This document shows, in pieces, positions 42,287 to 53,502 of a stretch of 64,000 nucleotides of DNA. Each line of letters begins with the position of its first letter. The stretch's first letter is position 1. The stretch is from Nitzschia sp. DOCU1 (taxonomy: Eukaryota > Bacillariophyta > Bacillariophyceae > Bacillariales > Bacillariaceae): assembly GCA_951394045.1 (NCBI GenBank), contig OX595988.1, forward strand, positions 2,681,352 through 2,745,351, in the 5' to 3' direction. The translations under genes and the position numbers were made by a program. The notes below the pieces were generated by a model, which made no database searches, was not told the origin of the DNA, and saw only the letters and a list, made by a program, of their open reading frames with translations.

Positions 42287-43744
42287 ATGGCATTTACCCT
42301 GCCTGAGATCGAATACGTTACGTCCTTTGGTATTTGGGTTTTATTGTGGTCTAATGCCGCGTGTATCATGCAAAACCCGAGGAATCAGAAAGTGGCGCGA
42401 GAGGTGGAGCCTTGGTGGCATGCCTTGAATGAAGAATGCCCCATCACGCTGGAGCTTCTGTCGACGCTCCCGTACCCTCCGTTCTCGCTGTGCAGTGGTG
42501 CCATCACCTCGTACTTTGATGGCCTCGCCCTTGCTTCTTACATTGTCTCTCGTGGGATTTTTCAGAACCCGTTGACACGGGAAGATTTGACGATGGCGGA
42601 TTGTCGGCGTCTCGATGAATACCTGGAAACCTACTGCTACAACACTCCGCATCAGCCTCTTTCAACTTCGCGAAAAATTTCAGTGGCGGAGGCATTTGCT
42701 TTGCGATCTCTTGTGCAAGTGGATCAAGTGCATCAAAGTGCCTCTCGAGCACAAGCTCTGCGATCTACGGCTACTGCCGCACTAGCAGGTCTGTTTGTTT
42801 ACGGTAACCATCGCCGGCGGGGACGGCAGATTTCGCAGCAGGACGAACCAGATCCGTTGCCGCTGCCCCGAGAAGATCGATTGATTCTGGACTGGGGGTT
42901 TGATTTAACGCGAACTGTCGATGATTCCACTGCTGGATTCGCTCAGGAAGGCTGGACTGTCATTGATGACGATGAAGCTGAAGTTGTCGCCTCTCAGCGA
43001 GAGGCCTACAATGCGGCACAAAATGCCTTTCCCAGGCTCTCTGGGGGCGATTTGTCCGAGCATACCAGTACACCAAACAATAGCGGTGCGCCAGCTTTAG
43101 ACGAGCATATTGTGGAACGGGTTCGTGAACTGTCGGTGCAAGAAGAAGAAGCTAGAATGCGCCGCGAGCGTCAAATAGAAGTGGCGAGACAACGGCGTCT
43201 TAATGAGGCCCTGGCTCGGCGCGAGGAACGACGGCGGATACAACTGCAGCAACTTGTCGAAGGGTCGGTTCAATGGCAGAAACAAAAGGAAGAACACGAG
43301 GAGATTGATAGAGCACGGGCGGAGATAGAACAATGGCGGGAACAGCAATGGGAAAAGCTACGTCTGCTGTCGGAATCACACCAAAAGAAGCCGGCGACCA
43401 AAGATGCCCCCAGTGGCAACAACTCGGTAAAAATAGTTCAAAAGGAAGAAGAAATCGAAGCACAGCCACCATCTGGACCTACTCCGGAAGAAATTGCTGA
43501 ACAAAAGAAAGCTAAAGCCGCTGCCAAGCGAAAACGCGCCAAGGATCGAAAGAAGGCACAAAAGGATGAGGAGCGAGCTGAGCAGGTTAAGGTGACTCAG
43601 CAGAAAGAAATGGAGGCAAAGAAGGCTGCAAGTGCCCTACAGTGTCACGCCTGTGGGCAGGGGATTCTCGACTGTGGGTTTGAAAAGTATGGCAACCGCT
43701 TCTGCTCTCCAAAGTGTGCCCGTACAGCTCAACCTCCGCGCTAG
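42287..43744 (+). CDS. U-box-like protein with charged coiled coil and C-terminal Cys cluster
   Basis: A 485-residue protein. After a short hydrophobic stretch (YVTSFGIWVLLWSNAACIM) comes a U-box-like segment: CPITLELLSTLPYPPFSLC, then YFDGLALASYIVSRGIFQNP and LTREDLT. U-boxes are RING-like E2-binding folds without zinc. A long Arg/Glu/Gln coiled coil follows (RRERQIEVARQRRLNEALAR). The C-terminus CHACGQGILDCGFEKYGNRF, then CSPKCART, resembles a small zinc knuckle of the MYND or MIZ type. A ubiquitin-ligase role is inference. The ATG at 42287 has a strong context (GACCATGGC); ATGs at 42227 and 42236 are in frame upstream. Confidence 0.6.
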   Translation: MAFTLPEIEYVTSFGIWVLLWSNAACIMQNPRNQKVAREVEPWWHALNEECPITLELLSTLPYPPFSLCSGAITSYFDGLALASYIVSRGIFQNPLTREDLTMADCRRLDEYLETYCYNTPHQPLSTSRKISVAEAFALRSLVQVDQVHQSASRAQALRSTATAALAGLFVYGNHRRRGRQISQQDEPDPLPLPREDRLILDWGFDLTRTVDDSTAGFAQEGWTVIDDDEAEVVASQREAYNAAQNAFPRLSGGDLSEHTSTPNNSGAPALDEHIVERVRELSVQEEEARMRRERQIEVARQRRLNEALARREERRRIQLQQLVEGSVQWQKQKEEHEEIDRARAEIEQWREQQWEKLRLLSESHQKKPATKDAPSGNNSVKIVQKEEEIEAQPPSGPTPEEIAEQKKAKAAAKRKRAKDRKKAQKDEERAEQVKVTQQKEMEAKKAASALQCHACGQGILDCGFEKYGNRFCSPKCARTAQPPR

Positions 43745-43800
43745 CAAGTTCCACCCGGCTACATAGAGATGAGCCGAAACCTTATTTAGCTAATATTGAA

Positions 43801-44799
43801 TTACCATGGGATACGGAGACCATCTTCACAGTTGATGAATATTCCAGTCGTTTCGAGGCTTGCCTTTTGAGCTTCATATAAAACTCGTTTTGCACCCTCC
43901 GATGGCTCGACTGCTCCTTCCTTATCCCAGATATCCTTGTACTTGGCGGTCATTTCCGTGCGGTTGAAACCAGGATGGAGTAGACGGACGGCATATCCTT
44001 TCTTTCGAAGTTCCTCTGCCATCAATACCCCTGCAATGTTGCAGGCTGCACGACTCATGTGGTGCCCATAGTCACCGCCCTCGTCCTTATTCTGCGTGGT
44101 ACGCCATTCGACCGATCCCGCTTGACTGGTGATGATAATCAACTTGGCACCATCCGCCAGACACCCAGTGTTCACGGCAGCGTAGTTCACTCGAAGGGGT
44201 CCCAGGGCACAGATGTTGATTTGTTTCAGTTGCTCGTCAAAGTTTAAACTTTTGTCGAGGATAGTTTCTTTGGGTTCGTAGAAATAGCCTGCATTGTTGA
44301 TGAGATAATCCAAGGCGCCGCCGTCGGATTTAACTCTCTTCATTGCTTTCATGACGCCCTCTTCGTCTGTTACATCGACGCCAGAATAAACGTTCCACTT
44401 CCCAACCAGAGCTTCAAGCTCCTTGTTCGAACTGCGGCAGAGAACCAAGGCGGTGGCTCCAGCGGCAACGAGCTCTTTGGTAATTTCGTAACCCAGGCCA
44501 CGATTTCCACCCGTCACGAGAACTCGCTTACCCGACAAGTCCTTGCCATCATAAACACTGGCAATATCCAAATAACGTTGGTTATTTTCTTCCTTTGCCT
44601 TGTTGAAACGCGCTACTTGGTCGGCAATGGAGTAAGTGCCCCCTCGGGTCTCGTCAAAATCGGCCATCTTCAGCTTGCTATTTGTTCGGAATGCAGTTGG
44701 CTTTGTACTACTGGAGACTTGTACGTTTTGTGGCAAGACCCAAGCTTGTGTCAATGACGCCAGGGACAGAAGCGCGAGAGCTCGACGGAATGCAAACAT
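43801..44799 (-). CDS. Plastid-targeted short-chain dehydrogenase/reductase with altered active site
   Basis: A 332-residue SDR. The presequence [20 protein letters not shown] carries a plastid-type cleavage motif (A-W). The Rossmann motif TGGNRGLG is near residue 95, followed by the NNAG motif ([10 protein letters not shown]) and the catalytic Ser region [12 protein letters not shown]. Where the YxxxK pair belongs, the sequence reads HHMSRAACN, so Tyr appears to be His and Lys appears to be Arg. A nearby Tyr (GDYGHHM) is out of register. The C-terminus is [14 protein letters not shown]. The enzyme may be catalytically divergent or inactive; the substrate is unknown. Confidence 0.85.
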   Translation of the reverse strand: MFAFRRALALLSLASLTQAWVLPQNVQVSSSTKPTAFRTNSKLKMADFDETRGGTYSIADQVARFNKAKEENNQRYLDIASVYDGKDLSGKRVLVTGGNRGLGYEITKELVAAGATALVLCRSSNKELEALVGKWNVYSGVDVTDEEGVMKAMKRVKSDGGALDYLINNAGYFYEPKETILDKSLNFDEQLKQINICALGPLRVNYAAVNTGCLADGAKLIIITSQAGSVEWRTTQNKDEGGDYGHHMSRAACNIAGVLMAEELRKKGYAVRLLHPGFNRTEMTAKYKDIWDKEGAVEPSEGAKRVLYEAQKASLETTGIFINCEDGLRIPW

Positions 44800-45547
44800 T
44801 GTTCTTGTTCGACTCGTTCTTCTTTCACTCTTCGCTGTTGCGACGATGATGAAAGGTAACTATGCGAGGATTGCCAGATGGAAGTAGTGCCTGCCGCCGA
44901 GATCGGATATTTTTTGGAGCGCCAGAAACATCAATCTTTGGCGCGGCTGACGTACTTCAACGCGAATGCCCTGCGGACCAAACATCCATTCGCAAGTACA
45001 TTTCTACACGGATTCTACGACAGGATCTTGACGAAGGGCTCGCCACCAACCAGCCAATCATAATGGTCGAATATGACTATCGATGAATGCTTCGACTGCT
45101 TCTTCCGAACAGGGCGATCAAAATGCAAAGAGATGGTAGTTGCAAAGGTGTTTGAGCTGTCCATTGCATGTAGCTCTCTTGTAGCTCTCCATTCAAGCGA
45201 AGTAGTAGTCTTACTCGGGTTTTGCTTGGATGCTGAGCAAAAGTGGGCAGTGACTTTTACTACAAAGTCTGGGTCCCATTCAAACTTCTTCGAACCAATA
45301 GAGCAGTCCGTTGAGTCGAAGATCCACTTTTGGACAAACGCCATCACAAACCAACGAGTAGCAAAGAAGAGGTGCACATCTGGTCGTGGTCGGTCTCTTC
45401 GAAACCGGGGAAGAAAATCAGGAGAAGTGAGCTGACTACTGACTATTTCGTTGCATTATCCAGGCTTGTTGCAATCTCAGGATTCAGGTGATTTGCTTCA
45501 GCGCATAAAGTTGCGTGGTGTCGGACGGAACTTTCATTGCACTTTTC
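44800..45547. promoter_or_regulatory. Divergent intergenic region
   Basis: 748 nt. A 120-codon frame at 45073-45435 overlaps an equal-sized one on the other strand; neither resembles a known protein. The cupin start may lie further upstream or include another exon. Confidence 0.35.
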
Positions 45548-46255
45548 ATGACTCGATTGAAAACGATCCTATTCTTTGGGTGGATGCAATTTTTTGGAAC
45601 ATCACTCTCTACCGATCCGGCTTGTGGACGTCCAGAACAACATTGTGATAACATGTTGAATCATCCCAGCAAAGAATTCATTCGACGAATTGGAATTCTT
45701 GAAAGACTCCCAAGGTTCACTGCCGAGAATTTTGATATTTTTCGACTTTTCATGGACGACGACGGGACATTTCCAAACAACAAGGAATGTCCTCTAGTTC
45801 TTTACAAGAACTGTTTCTTGGGCAGTCAATCCGAGGCTACTCAGATTATCACTGGATCCGGCCAGTGGACCTCGCCCTGGGTTTGGGGCATTTTCCCATT
45901 TCATCACTACCACAGCAATGCCTGGGAACTCCTCTTGTGCACGCGAGGAGAAGCTACCATTCAGTTGGGTGGTCCAACGGGACCATTAGTCGAAATTGCT
46001 AGAGGAGATTTGATGCTGGTCCCGCCCGGATTGGCCCACAAGCAGCTGACAGATGGCGGAGGCTTCACTTTGCTTGGTTCCTACCCCATAGCGCCAGCTG
46101 GTGAAACACAATACGGATCAGTGGATACTTTGAGGGGACCACCCACTGCAAGGGAGCGAGAAAACATTGCATCTTGTCCCTCGCCTCCGAAAGATCCATT
46201 CTTTGGATTGAACTTGGCGGAGGTTGGTTTTCGAGTGTTCGACCAATCGGATTAA
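45548..46255 (+). CDS. YjlB-type cupin protein, possibly secreted
   Basis: A 235-residue protein with one cupin barrel of the YjlB type. FDIFRLFMDDDGTFPNNKEC and PLVLYKNC precede the barrel. The metal-binding part is GIFPFHHYHSNAWELLLCTR (His cluster ~118 and Glu), then GEATIQLGGPTGP, ARGDLMLVPPGLAHKQL (second His ~162) and FTLLGSYP. Bacterial members are small cytosolic proteins of unclear function. Here the N-terminus TRLKTILFFGWMQFFGTSLS looks like a signal peptide. The ATG at 45548 is the first in frame that gives it, so the start is tentative. Confidence 0.75.
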   Translation: MTRLKTILFFGWMQFFGTSLSTDPACGRPEQHCDNMLNHPSKEFIRRIGILERLPRFTAENFDIFRLFMDDDGTFPNNKECPLVLYKNCFLGSQSEATQIITGSGQWTSPWVWGIFPFHHYHSNAWELLLCTRGEATIQLGGPTGPLVEIARGDLMLVPPGLAHKQLTDGGGFTLLGSYPIAPAGETQYGSVDTLRGPPTARERENIASCPSPPKDPFFGLNLAEVGFRVFDQSD

Positions 46256-46408
46256 AATTGATCGGGTGGCACGACTGGATTTCCCTCTCGTCCCTCCAAG
46301 CGGCGTCCAAAAAATGACAACAGCGATCGACGAGGCCATCACATTTCCGACACCATCACAAGAGAAGAGTTCATACTGTATTGTTCGATTGATAGAGCTT
46401 CTGACAAG

Positions 46409-47737
46409 ATGATGTTGCTCTCTTTCTCATTTGTTTGTCTTGCGACCGTCCTAACAGTCGGTAGTGCCGCCGTGGGTGGAACTGTAAGTTTGATGCCGAG
46501 CAAGCATGGACGGTATTCTACTCGCAGGGAGGCAACAACTCATCATGGTTTTACTTCAAATGAATAGAATGGTTGCGCATTGTGTGGCGACTATAGTGGC
46601 TGCACATTGTGCGGCGACGATAGCATGGCATTTCCCGATCGGATTGTACCCACTTCCTCTGGATTGACTTGCTCACAACTGGAGCTAGAGACTCTTTCGG
46701 GAGTATCGTCTAGCCAATGCGAAGAGGTGCGCCGCTTTTTGTCGGATAACAGCATGGTGGATCTGATTGCCTATTGTGGTTGCGAGGGTGCGGTTCCATC
46801 AAAGGACTGCGTGTTTTGTGGTGACGACTCATCGTCGATCGCACTCACTCGCGAGGGAGGCAATGGCGAGCCTTCGTCATCCATGATGATAACTTGCTCG
46901 GAATTGACCATAGCCGCAAACTACGTCATGGATTCCAACTTGTGCCAAGGCATCCAGATCTTTGCTGGAGAGTGTGCTTGCAATGTCTCAAACGCGACGG
47001 TCGCTCAAACTGACTCTTGCAGCTTTTGCGGCAGCCATGACGTCCCGTTGATGGATCCCGACAATGGAATTCCAAGCAAACACGGTTTCACTTGCGCCGA
47101 ATTTCGTGATCTAGCCGAGTTCTTTTCGGCGGACGGTCATGCTTGCCAAGGTGAGATTGCAAATATAGCGCAAGGGTGTTGCAAGCCTGCCGATCGTTGC
47201 TCGCTGTGCTCCGATCCAAAGTCTGCCTTGGTCCATTCCGAACGAGTGATTCCCTTCTCCAAGAAGCAACGTCGATGTATCGATGTCGAGTTTGGTCTTG
47301 GATTTCTGAATAGCTCTCAATGTGACGCATTTCATCAAGCCACGTCGTCTGTCGACCTTGCTGCGTATTGCGGTTGCGAAGATGCTGTCTTGGGCCCTCC
47401 ATCGTGCTATCTTTGCGGAGACGACTTTGATTTAGTCTCCTCCAAGGCAAAGATCCCCGACTTGCCTGGCGTGACATGCCAAACACTGGACGATTGGGCT
47501 CCCTATGTCACAAATGCCGCCTTTTGTGATTCTCACATTACCTTGCTGCGCTCCGAGTGTTGTGGGCGTCTTGCTCCCACCTCTCCACCAGAGACGGCTG
47601 CTCATCTGTCCCCACCAAGTTTTGCTCCTTCCGCCGGGCTGGAGGCTATCAGTAGTGCAAAAGTGGCAACAGTCTGCTCCATGCTCTGGCTCTCGATTAT
47701 GCTATTTGGATGTGCTCTCGCGACTTCTGGATACTGA
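46409..47737 (+). CDS. Secreted Cys-rich repeat protein, likely membrane-anchored
   Basis: Exon 1 is 46409-46483 and encodes the signal peptide (LLSFSFVCLATVLTVGSAAV). An 84-nt GT-AG intron follows, then exon 2 at 46568-47737; the product has 414 residues. The body has at least five Cys-rich repeats of about 75 residues with the pattern C..C(G/S)(D/S)..., then (T/R)CxxLE(L/F), S.xCxxxxxxxxxxxxCGC. Example starts are CTLCGDDSM, CVFCGDDSS, CSFCGSHDV, CSLCSDPKS and CYLCGDDFD. A hydrophobic C-terminus (LWLSIMLFGCALATSGY) suggests a GPI signal or a transmembrane anchor. Function unknown; such repeats occur in many diatom surface proteins. Confidence 0.75.
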
Positions 47738-47996
47738 ATACTCTTGAAGTCTGGCAATATATAGGAGCAACGGATTGGCTGGTGCGAGATTCATTCTGAC
47801 TTCATCTTTTGAGCCATCCGTTCGTGCAATGTTGAAATTTAATGCTAGCGCTAACTGTATAGCTAGAGTATCTACTAGAAAGGAATCAATCTTTCATTTT
47901 ACATGTCTTATCAAGTCTCTGATTTTGAAAGGTTCTCATAAGGTTTCATGTCGATCTTGACTACCGCCCAGTAGCAAAAATCTACAATATCGTCCC

Positions 47997-48755
47997 TCAA
48001 AATACGTCCAGTGAAACCGTATTGTCTTTCGCCGATAGCTTCCCGGAACCGAGGCGAACGCAAGATGCTGGTCTGGGACTAGGAGACGAAGCGATCTTCT
48101 TCTTCGTTTTCTTTGAGGATGAAACAACTTTGGGAGCCTTGAGGTTCCAGTTCTTGGAAACGCCTCGTGACGGATGTAGCGGGCCGTTGTTGTCCAATGA
48201 ATTTAGGATTCTTTTGATCTTTTTCACAACAGCATGATCACTTCCCATGACTTCATCAAACACAACTAAAGCTCTTTGAAGATACTCGCGAGCTTCGTCT
48301 GGTTGCCCCTTTTGGAGGTAACACTTGGCCATGCGATAGTAGACCCACGCTTGATCATGACTGATTTGCTGTTTCGGATTGCTCATGGTGGTGCAAGAGC
48401 CGTAGTCATGTGGTTGTTGCCGTTTCATTTCCAAGGCACGCTGGTACGCTTCAATGGCTTGTACGTGGTCACCTTTGCGAGACAAGGCGTAGGCAATGAG
48501 ATGATAGAGTTCACTCACGGTCGTTGTAGATCGAGAATCATCATCGCCCTCATACTCGTTTCGCGTCGACGAGGCAAATCGCAATGCCTTTTCAAAGCAT
48601 AGAATCGCATCATCAAAGTCGGCATGTCGAAAGGATGCCATTCCTTCCTGTTTGAAAAATCCGACAGGGTCTTGCATGGTGGTGGAGAATAGATTCCATG
48701 CAAACATGAAAGCAAGATATATGAAAGGAAGAAGGATGATTCGTTGTATCGTCAA
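47997..48755 (-). CDS. TPR-repeat protein with N-terminal membrane anchor
   Basis: A 252-residue protein. An N-terminal hydrophobic helix (IILLPFIYLAFMFAWNLF) probably anchors it. TPR units follow: FKQEGMASFRHADFDDAILC, YALSRKGDHVQAIEAYQRAL and VYYRMAKCYLQKGQPDEARE, then YLQRAL. The tail is basic (KKTKKKIASSPSP). TPR domains mediate protein binding, so this is probably an adaptor at a membrane. The partner is unknown. Confidence 0.75.
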   Translation of the reverse strand: MTIQRIILLPFIYLAFMFAWNLFSTTMQDPVGFFKQEGMASFRHADFDDAILCFEKALRFASSTRNEYEGDDDSRSTTTVSELYHLIAYALSRKGDHVQAIEAYQRALEMKRQQPHDYGSCTTMSNPKQQISHDQAWVYYRMAKCYLQKGQPDEAREYLQRALVVFDEVMGSDHAVVKKIKRILNSLDNNGPLHPSRGVSKNWNLKAPKVVSSSKKTKKKIASSPSPRPASCVRLGSGKLSAKDNTVSLDVF

Positions 48756-49600
48756 GGCAACGATGGATCCGGCTCCAAAAGTGAAAGAGGATGGTGGTCA
48801 CGCAAAAAAGTTTTGTCGGAAAAATTTTCAAACGGTTTGCGCCCCGTTTTTACCATTTGCAGTATGTAGGGCAAAATGTCACGCTGCGATGATCTCAAAG
48901 AAAAAAACATTTGCCCTCTTGTTGCATCATCCAACAACGTATTGAAACGGATCCACTTATACGCTTGCTGTCTTTCATGATTGGATTATTCACTGCCCCG
49001 ACAGAGGATATGACATGGTTGAAGGGGGGAGGTGCAAATGACCGAACGAGCGGCGAAAGTTGCAGCGGTAGTTAACCCATGATAGTCCACACTGAACGTT
49101 GTTGAGATAGGCACAGGATGAAGGAATCAAATAGAAGCAAGGAGTAATATATCGCTTGGTGAGTAAAGCTACACCATCTTCTTCGCCGAGCTCGAATACT
49201 GCGAGACATTCATCGCCATGGTCAGGTTTCGTAGTCGATCATGTCAACAGCGAAATCCTTTAAAAAAAGGCGTCAAAGATACCAGGCATTGATGTTAACG
49301 CATCTTTTTTCAATTGATAGCTTTTCTTTTTTGAAAATTCATTAATTACTTGTGAATTATACCGCGTGACATAAATTACAGTCATTTTCCATTAATTTGG
49401 TTGGCACGATCTTTTTTGTCGCTGACGCGGAAATCCAATGCTGTCAAGGAAAGAGTTGTCATCCCATGCTTCCTTTTGCTCATCGATATGATATACCAAA
49501 CTTCGCCGTATACCAGACTCCAACTCTGCATTCCATTTTATGTTACAGGTTTGAATTGAACCTTTCTGTATCGTGTTTTTTTACAGGAAAATTGTAAAAG
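48756..49600. promoter_or_regulatory. Divergent intergenic region
   Basis: 845 nt, AT-rich toward 49250-49400 (runs of T and A). No gene, RNA gene or repeat recognised. Confidence 0.35.
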
Positions 49601-49960
49601 ATGCGTTTGTTCCTTCTTTCGCAGTTACTACTGGTGACATTGGTGGTGGTTGCAAATGGCTTTTTACTCTTACCGCCGACGACAACTACAGGCCGACCCG
49701 GCACAGCCCGAGCGGGAATCTTTGACAAGTTTGTAGAATCCATGGAGGCTGGCTACAAGGGCGATGACTCTGCCTTTCAAAAGCAAAAGGCAGCGGATGC
49801 CAAGAAGCAAGAAGAAAAACGCAAGCAAGCAGAAGCACGAAAGGCTCGCGGTTACACCAAGCTCTCGGAAGTCAAGGAACGATCCTTCTCCAAGCTCAAA
49901 TATGAGGATAAAGACGATGAACCGCCAGCACAAGAGAAGAAGTTCTTTGGACTTTTCTAA
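49601..49960 (+). CDS. Small plastid-targeted protein, Lys/Glu-rich
   Basis: A 119-residue protein. A hydrophobic N-terminus (LFLLSQLLLVTLVVVANGF) ends in an NGF plastid-type cleavage motif, followed by a Thr/Arg transit region. The mature part is GIFDKFVESMEAGYKGDD, a charged helix (QKQKAADAKKQEEKRKQAE) and an ending KKFFGLF. I do not recognise a family. The composition suggests a helical peripheral protein. Confidence 0.7.
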   Translation: MRLFLLSQLLLVTLVVVANGFLLLPPTTTTGRPGTARAGIFDKFVESMEAGYKGDDSAFQKQKAADAKKQEEKRKQAEARKARGYTKLSEVKERSFSKLKYEDKDDEPPAQEKKFFGLF

Positions 49961-50144
49961 AGTAATACTATCATCAATCCACTTAAGTGCGCGGGCGGAT
50001 GTGTGAAGCCTGCTTCGACAGGACCACCGACTTTTTAGTTGACGCCACCATTGATGAGAAATGGTTGTGGCGAACTCACTTGCGGCACAAAACGACAATG
50101 GACAAATTCTAGCCTAGATTTCCTCGTTGTGGCCTCTTCTCTAG

Positions 50145-51286
50145 CTAGGACCAATTTTTGAGCCTTTGCTGGCATGCTTCGTAAGCGACAAAGAACACGG
50201 CTACGCTCGGGGCAATGTAGAAAACGCGAGGAACCAAGCCTGTTGCAAAGCCTCTGATTCCTTCCTCTTGAAAGATCTTTGTTGCGCAGGCAACGACGGA
50301 ACCTCCGTACGCGGCACCGTCCGTCATCAACATTGTTTTGATCCGATCCAATGGGCTTGTGATAGCGGCAGATATAGATCCTGCCACAGCTCCACATGCT
50401 GCAGACTCAAGCGCTGATAGCTCCTGCCAAGATCCATCATCCTTTCGTCTCTTGGCTCTGCGCGCTTTTAGTTTTAGGTAGAGACTTTTCGTCATCTCAT
50501 AGGTTGTCTAGTGCCAGGGGGGAGGGAAACAGAAGCAAAACGAGAATGAATATTATGAGATCCCTTCAAACGCACAAGATATGCATAATCCATACGAATA
50601 CCGGTAGACGTACCAACTGGGTTACACGAAAAGGAATATCGCGCACAAGACCTCCTGTGTATCCGTCATAGAACCCAGGCAATCCCCTCGATCGCCAAAT
50701 CGAAGTGATTGCCTCTCGCTCGTTTGCAAACAAACCTGCCTGCAATTTCTGTTTGACAACCTCCGACGGACATAGACACAAACTCCCTGTAAGATCCCCC
50801 AGTAGACTAGCAAGTGCAAAAATCAGCATTGGCCTCGTCGTCGGGAATTTCTTTGTCAATTCTTGCTTGTACAGTTCATACGATCCAAACACAAGGACGC
50901 CATACGGCACTTGTCCAAACAAGCTGCCCCTAACTCCTCCTGAAAGCAAGAACAACGATAATTCAGATTATCGGGTCTGAAAGCATCAATTAGTTAGATC
51001 TTTGAGAAAGTCGTGTCGTACCGTAAAGTCCAGATAGGCTGAACGGCTTGGGATGTTCGATCTGAATCCTTGTCTTGATGGTGTCCAAAGGGTACATGCC
51101 GAGAATAGAAACGCTCCGAGCGACAGCCGCGGAAACCAAATGCTTCTTCGCACCACTTAACTTCTCAAGAAAATGATTGACAACCCCAGAGGGCTTCTCG
51201 GCTGATAATGGGGCACCGGCCTTTGCACCCATCGCTAGCCCGACCAGCACTGATGCCAAGACCGTCCATAAGAAAAAGTTAGCCAT
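50145..51286 (-). CDS. Mitochondrial carrier family (SLC25) transporter
   Basis: Exons are 51286-51022, 50939-50614 and 50507-50145, with GT-AG introns of 82 and 106 nt. The product has 317 residues. Three carrier signatures PxDxx(K/R) are present, one per repeat: MYPLDTIKTRIQ, LCPSEVVKQKLQ (with Glu for Asp) and TSPLDRIKTML. Each is followed by a glycine-rich motif (GFYDGYTGGLVRDIPFRVTQ, GFATGLVPRVFYIAPSVAVF). The wording is close to S-adenosylmethionine carriers, but the substrate is not proven. An N-terminal extension with a hydrophobic stretch (FLWTVLASVLVGLAMGAKAG) precedes the first repeat and could direct it to an organelle membrane. Confidence 0.88.
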
Positions 51287-51931
51287 GGTCAGTCACCGGT
51301 TTATTACTCTTCCTTCTCGCGATCAACGAGACAATAGCCTGAAGATTACAGTGATCTAACAAGACCCCCCTACAGTATGTGGCGTCGACTTCAAAATTCT
51401 GGTTAGAGTCCAATCTCGTTTCATCGTCGTCACGCTACGAAAAAAATGAAGGGAAAATGAAGTTGTGGAATTGGGGCGAAATGCCAAGTGCGTGGTCACC
51501 ACACTGTCTGTACCGTGCGCGGAGTCGCGCGCTGATGGCATCATTTTATTATCCACGACTCGGAAACTAGAAGATAACGTCATTAATGCCTGCCCCGGCG
51601 GCATCTATGCAAGATGATTCTTCTGAATTGTTACGCAATAGTTAAACAACAGCAAACTGCTTCCGAAGAATAAACAGTACGAGATGCATTTCTTAAATGG
51701 CGTCGCAAGAAACGAAAGCGAAAAAAGTTGATCAAATTGGAAGCGTAATACGTGGCATCACCAAAATGAGGTTGTGACTCCCGATCCTTCGCGTTTTGGT
51801 GGTGCCCATGGCCGCCATTCTACGATAGCCATTCGATAGCGCGATTCCACCGTTGCAGCTGTATCCTGATACAAGTGCAGAGCAACCAATGTGGCGACGC
51901 GTGGTGCTAGCTCGTGCATTTCGTCAAACTT
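51287..51931. other. Intergenic region
   Basis: 645 nt upstream of the carrier gene and downstream of the glycosyltransferase-like gene. Nothing recognised. Confidence 0.35.
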
Positions 51932-53502
51932 CTAGGTGTGATGCAACGCATCTGTCAGCGCCGCCGATTGTCGGTGAAGTGCTGCCTCTGCATTTTTCCT
52001 CACTGTATTAAGTTCTCCCATGAAGTCATTGACTTTGATCAAAAACTCTCTTTTCGTCTTGAATTGTTTCTGCTTGTTGTTCGCCGTGTGGTAGAGCAGG
52101 GACCGTGCAAATTGACGAGGATCAAGTGGAATAATTCTCTGAAGATTGCACCCGTGCTCTTTGGTATAAATCGACAGACCGCCACTCCAGTACTCGACGT
52201 TCCGCTTGTCCAATCCGTCCAAATGGTATTCAGGATCTTCGTACGGTGGCAAAAAGCCACCCGGGCAGACTTCAGTGTGCCATTCCCATATTTGTTGCCT
52301 TGTTCCCATCCAACCCCCTTGATTGTTAATGTATCTAAACGCCTTGGTGTCCGGTCGAATTCTATCCTCGATTGGCCCGTCTTTGAAATATCCATCTTCT
52401 CCTGACCAATAGTCGCCAATGTATGGCTCGCCCCAGATAGGGCGTGGACCACGTTGAAGCACCACCCAGTCGAAAATGGATGAAGCTGGCATTTTTCGCA
52501 CACCCATGGCTTTGATATTGGATTCCCATAAGATCAACTTGTCTGACTCTGGATTGGCGGGACGGTTACGATTCAGCGTCAAAGGATTGTGTAGTTTACA
52601 ACACGGATTCGGATCCACCAAAGGACGATCCGTAATCGGTACCGGGCCCATTTCTTCTCTGGCACCATATTTCTGTTCGTCCAGGAGCATCTCAACGCGA
52701 ATAAAACCAGGAATAATCCGTTGCAATTGCTTTTTACTCAAGTCTCCGTAAAAATCCGATTTGAAGCCAGGTGGAGGTACTGAATCTGGTGCCACTTCCC
52801 GCAATCGACGCAACTCTTCCGTCACTTCTATGAAATTCAGAACCGTTTCGCCAGTAATAAGCATGTCGTCTTCAAAAACAACAAAGTAGTCATAATAAGC
52901 GAACTTGTCCTTGATAACATAGCGATGCTGCCTCGCGAGAGCCCGTGTGATACTCTGTGTGTAGTTATGCTTCACATCTGATGAAAGGAAAAGAAAAAGA
53001 CAGAATGTGAGCGTGGGTCGGTCCCGGCGTGATGCCACGGCAATGCAACTTCAAAAATCCCACCTTCCAGTTTGTAACCCAACGGCGACGCATTATCCCA
53101 AACTTGCAAACCAACCGTTGCGGGTAGTGCTTCACGGATCAAATTTCTTCTAGTCATGTTGTAATGACAAATGATGACGAGATCGACGTCAAATCCCGAC
53201 ATGATCATACTCTCGATACTTTCTCGTACCACAGGGATCAAGGTTTCTCGCAAGCGATCAAAGCCTCGAATGGTATCTCGATGACCACTGTCGTATTCAC
53301 TCAGCGTCGTTACAATATACAAGAGTTTTTCACGGGCATGAGGAGATTCGCGGGCAGCGGTAGAAGTGGAAGGTGGTGCCGATAGGGACGAAAGACTCGC
53401 CACCAAGCAGACCAAAACGAGACAGCCGACGAGCCCCAGTGTGTGTCGTCTTATCCTCGCATTCGCTTTGGACTCAATCTTGTCATGCTTGTCATCGATC
53501 AT
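51932..53502 (-). CDS. Type II membrane glycosyltransferase-like protein, copy 1
   Basis: Exon 1 is 53502-53064 and exon 2 is 52977-51932. The 86-nt GT-AG intron joins YKLE to DVKHNYTQ; the product has 494 residues. A signal anchor (LGLVGCLVLVCLVASLSSL) follows a short basic cytosolic tail. The lumenal part has YIVTTLSEYDSGHRDTIRGF, VWDNASPLGY and LARQHRYVI. FVVFEDDM is a DxD-like metal and sugar-nucleotide site. INNQGGWMGTRQQIWEWHTE and the WSGG...CNLQRIIPLDP stretch are shared with the tandem paralog at 57411-58952. The family resembles a Golgi transferase, but no acceptor or donor is known. A Tc1/mariner element lies 203 nt upstream of its start. Confidence 0.75.

Noticed and set aside
45073..45435. 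120-codon rightward frame between the SDR and cupin genes
   Set aside because: An equal-length frame runs on the opposite strand and neither resembles a known protein. It might be 5' UTR of the cupin gene.
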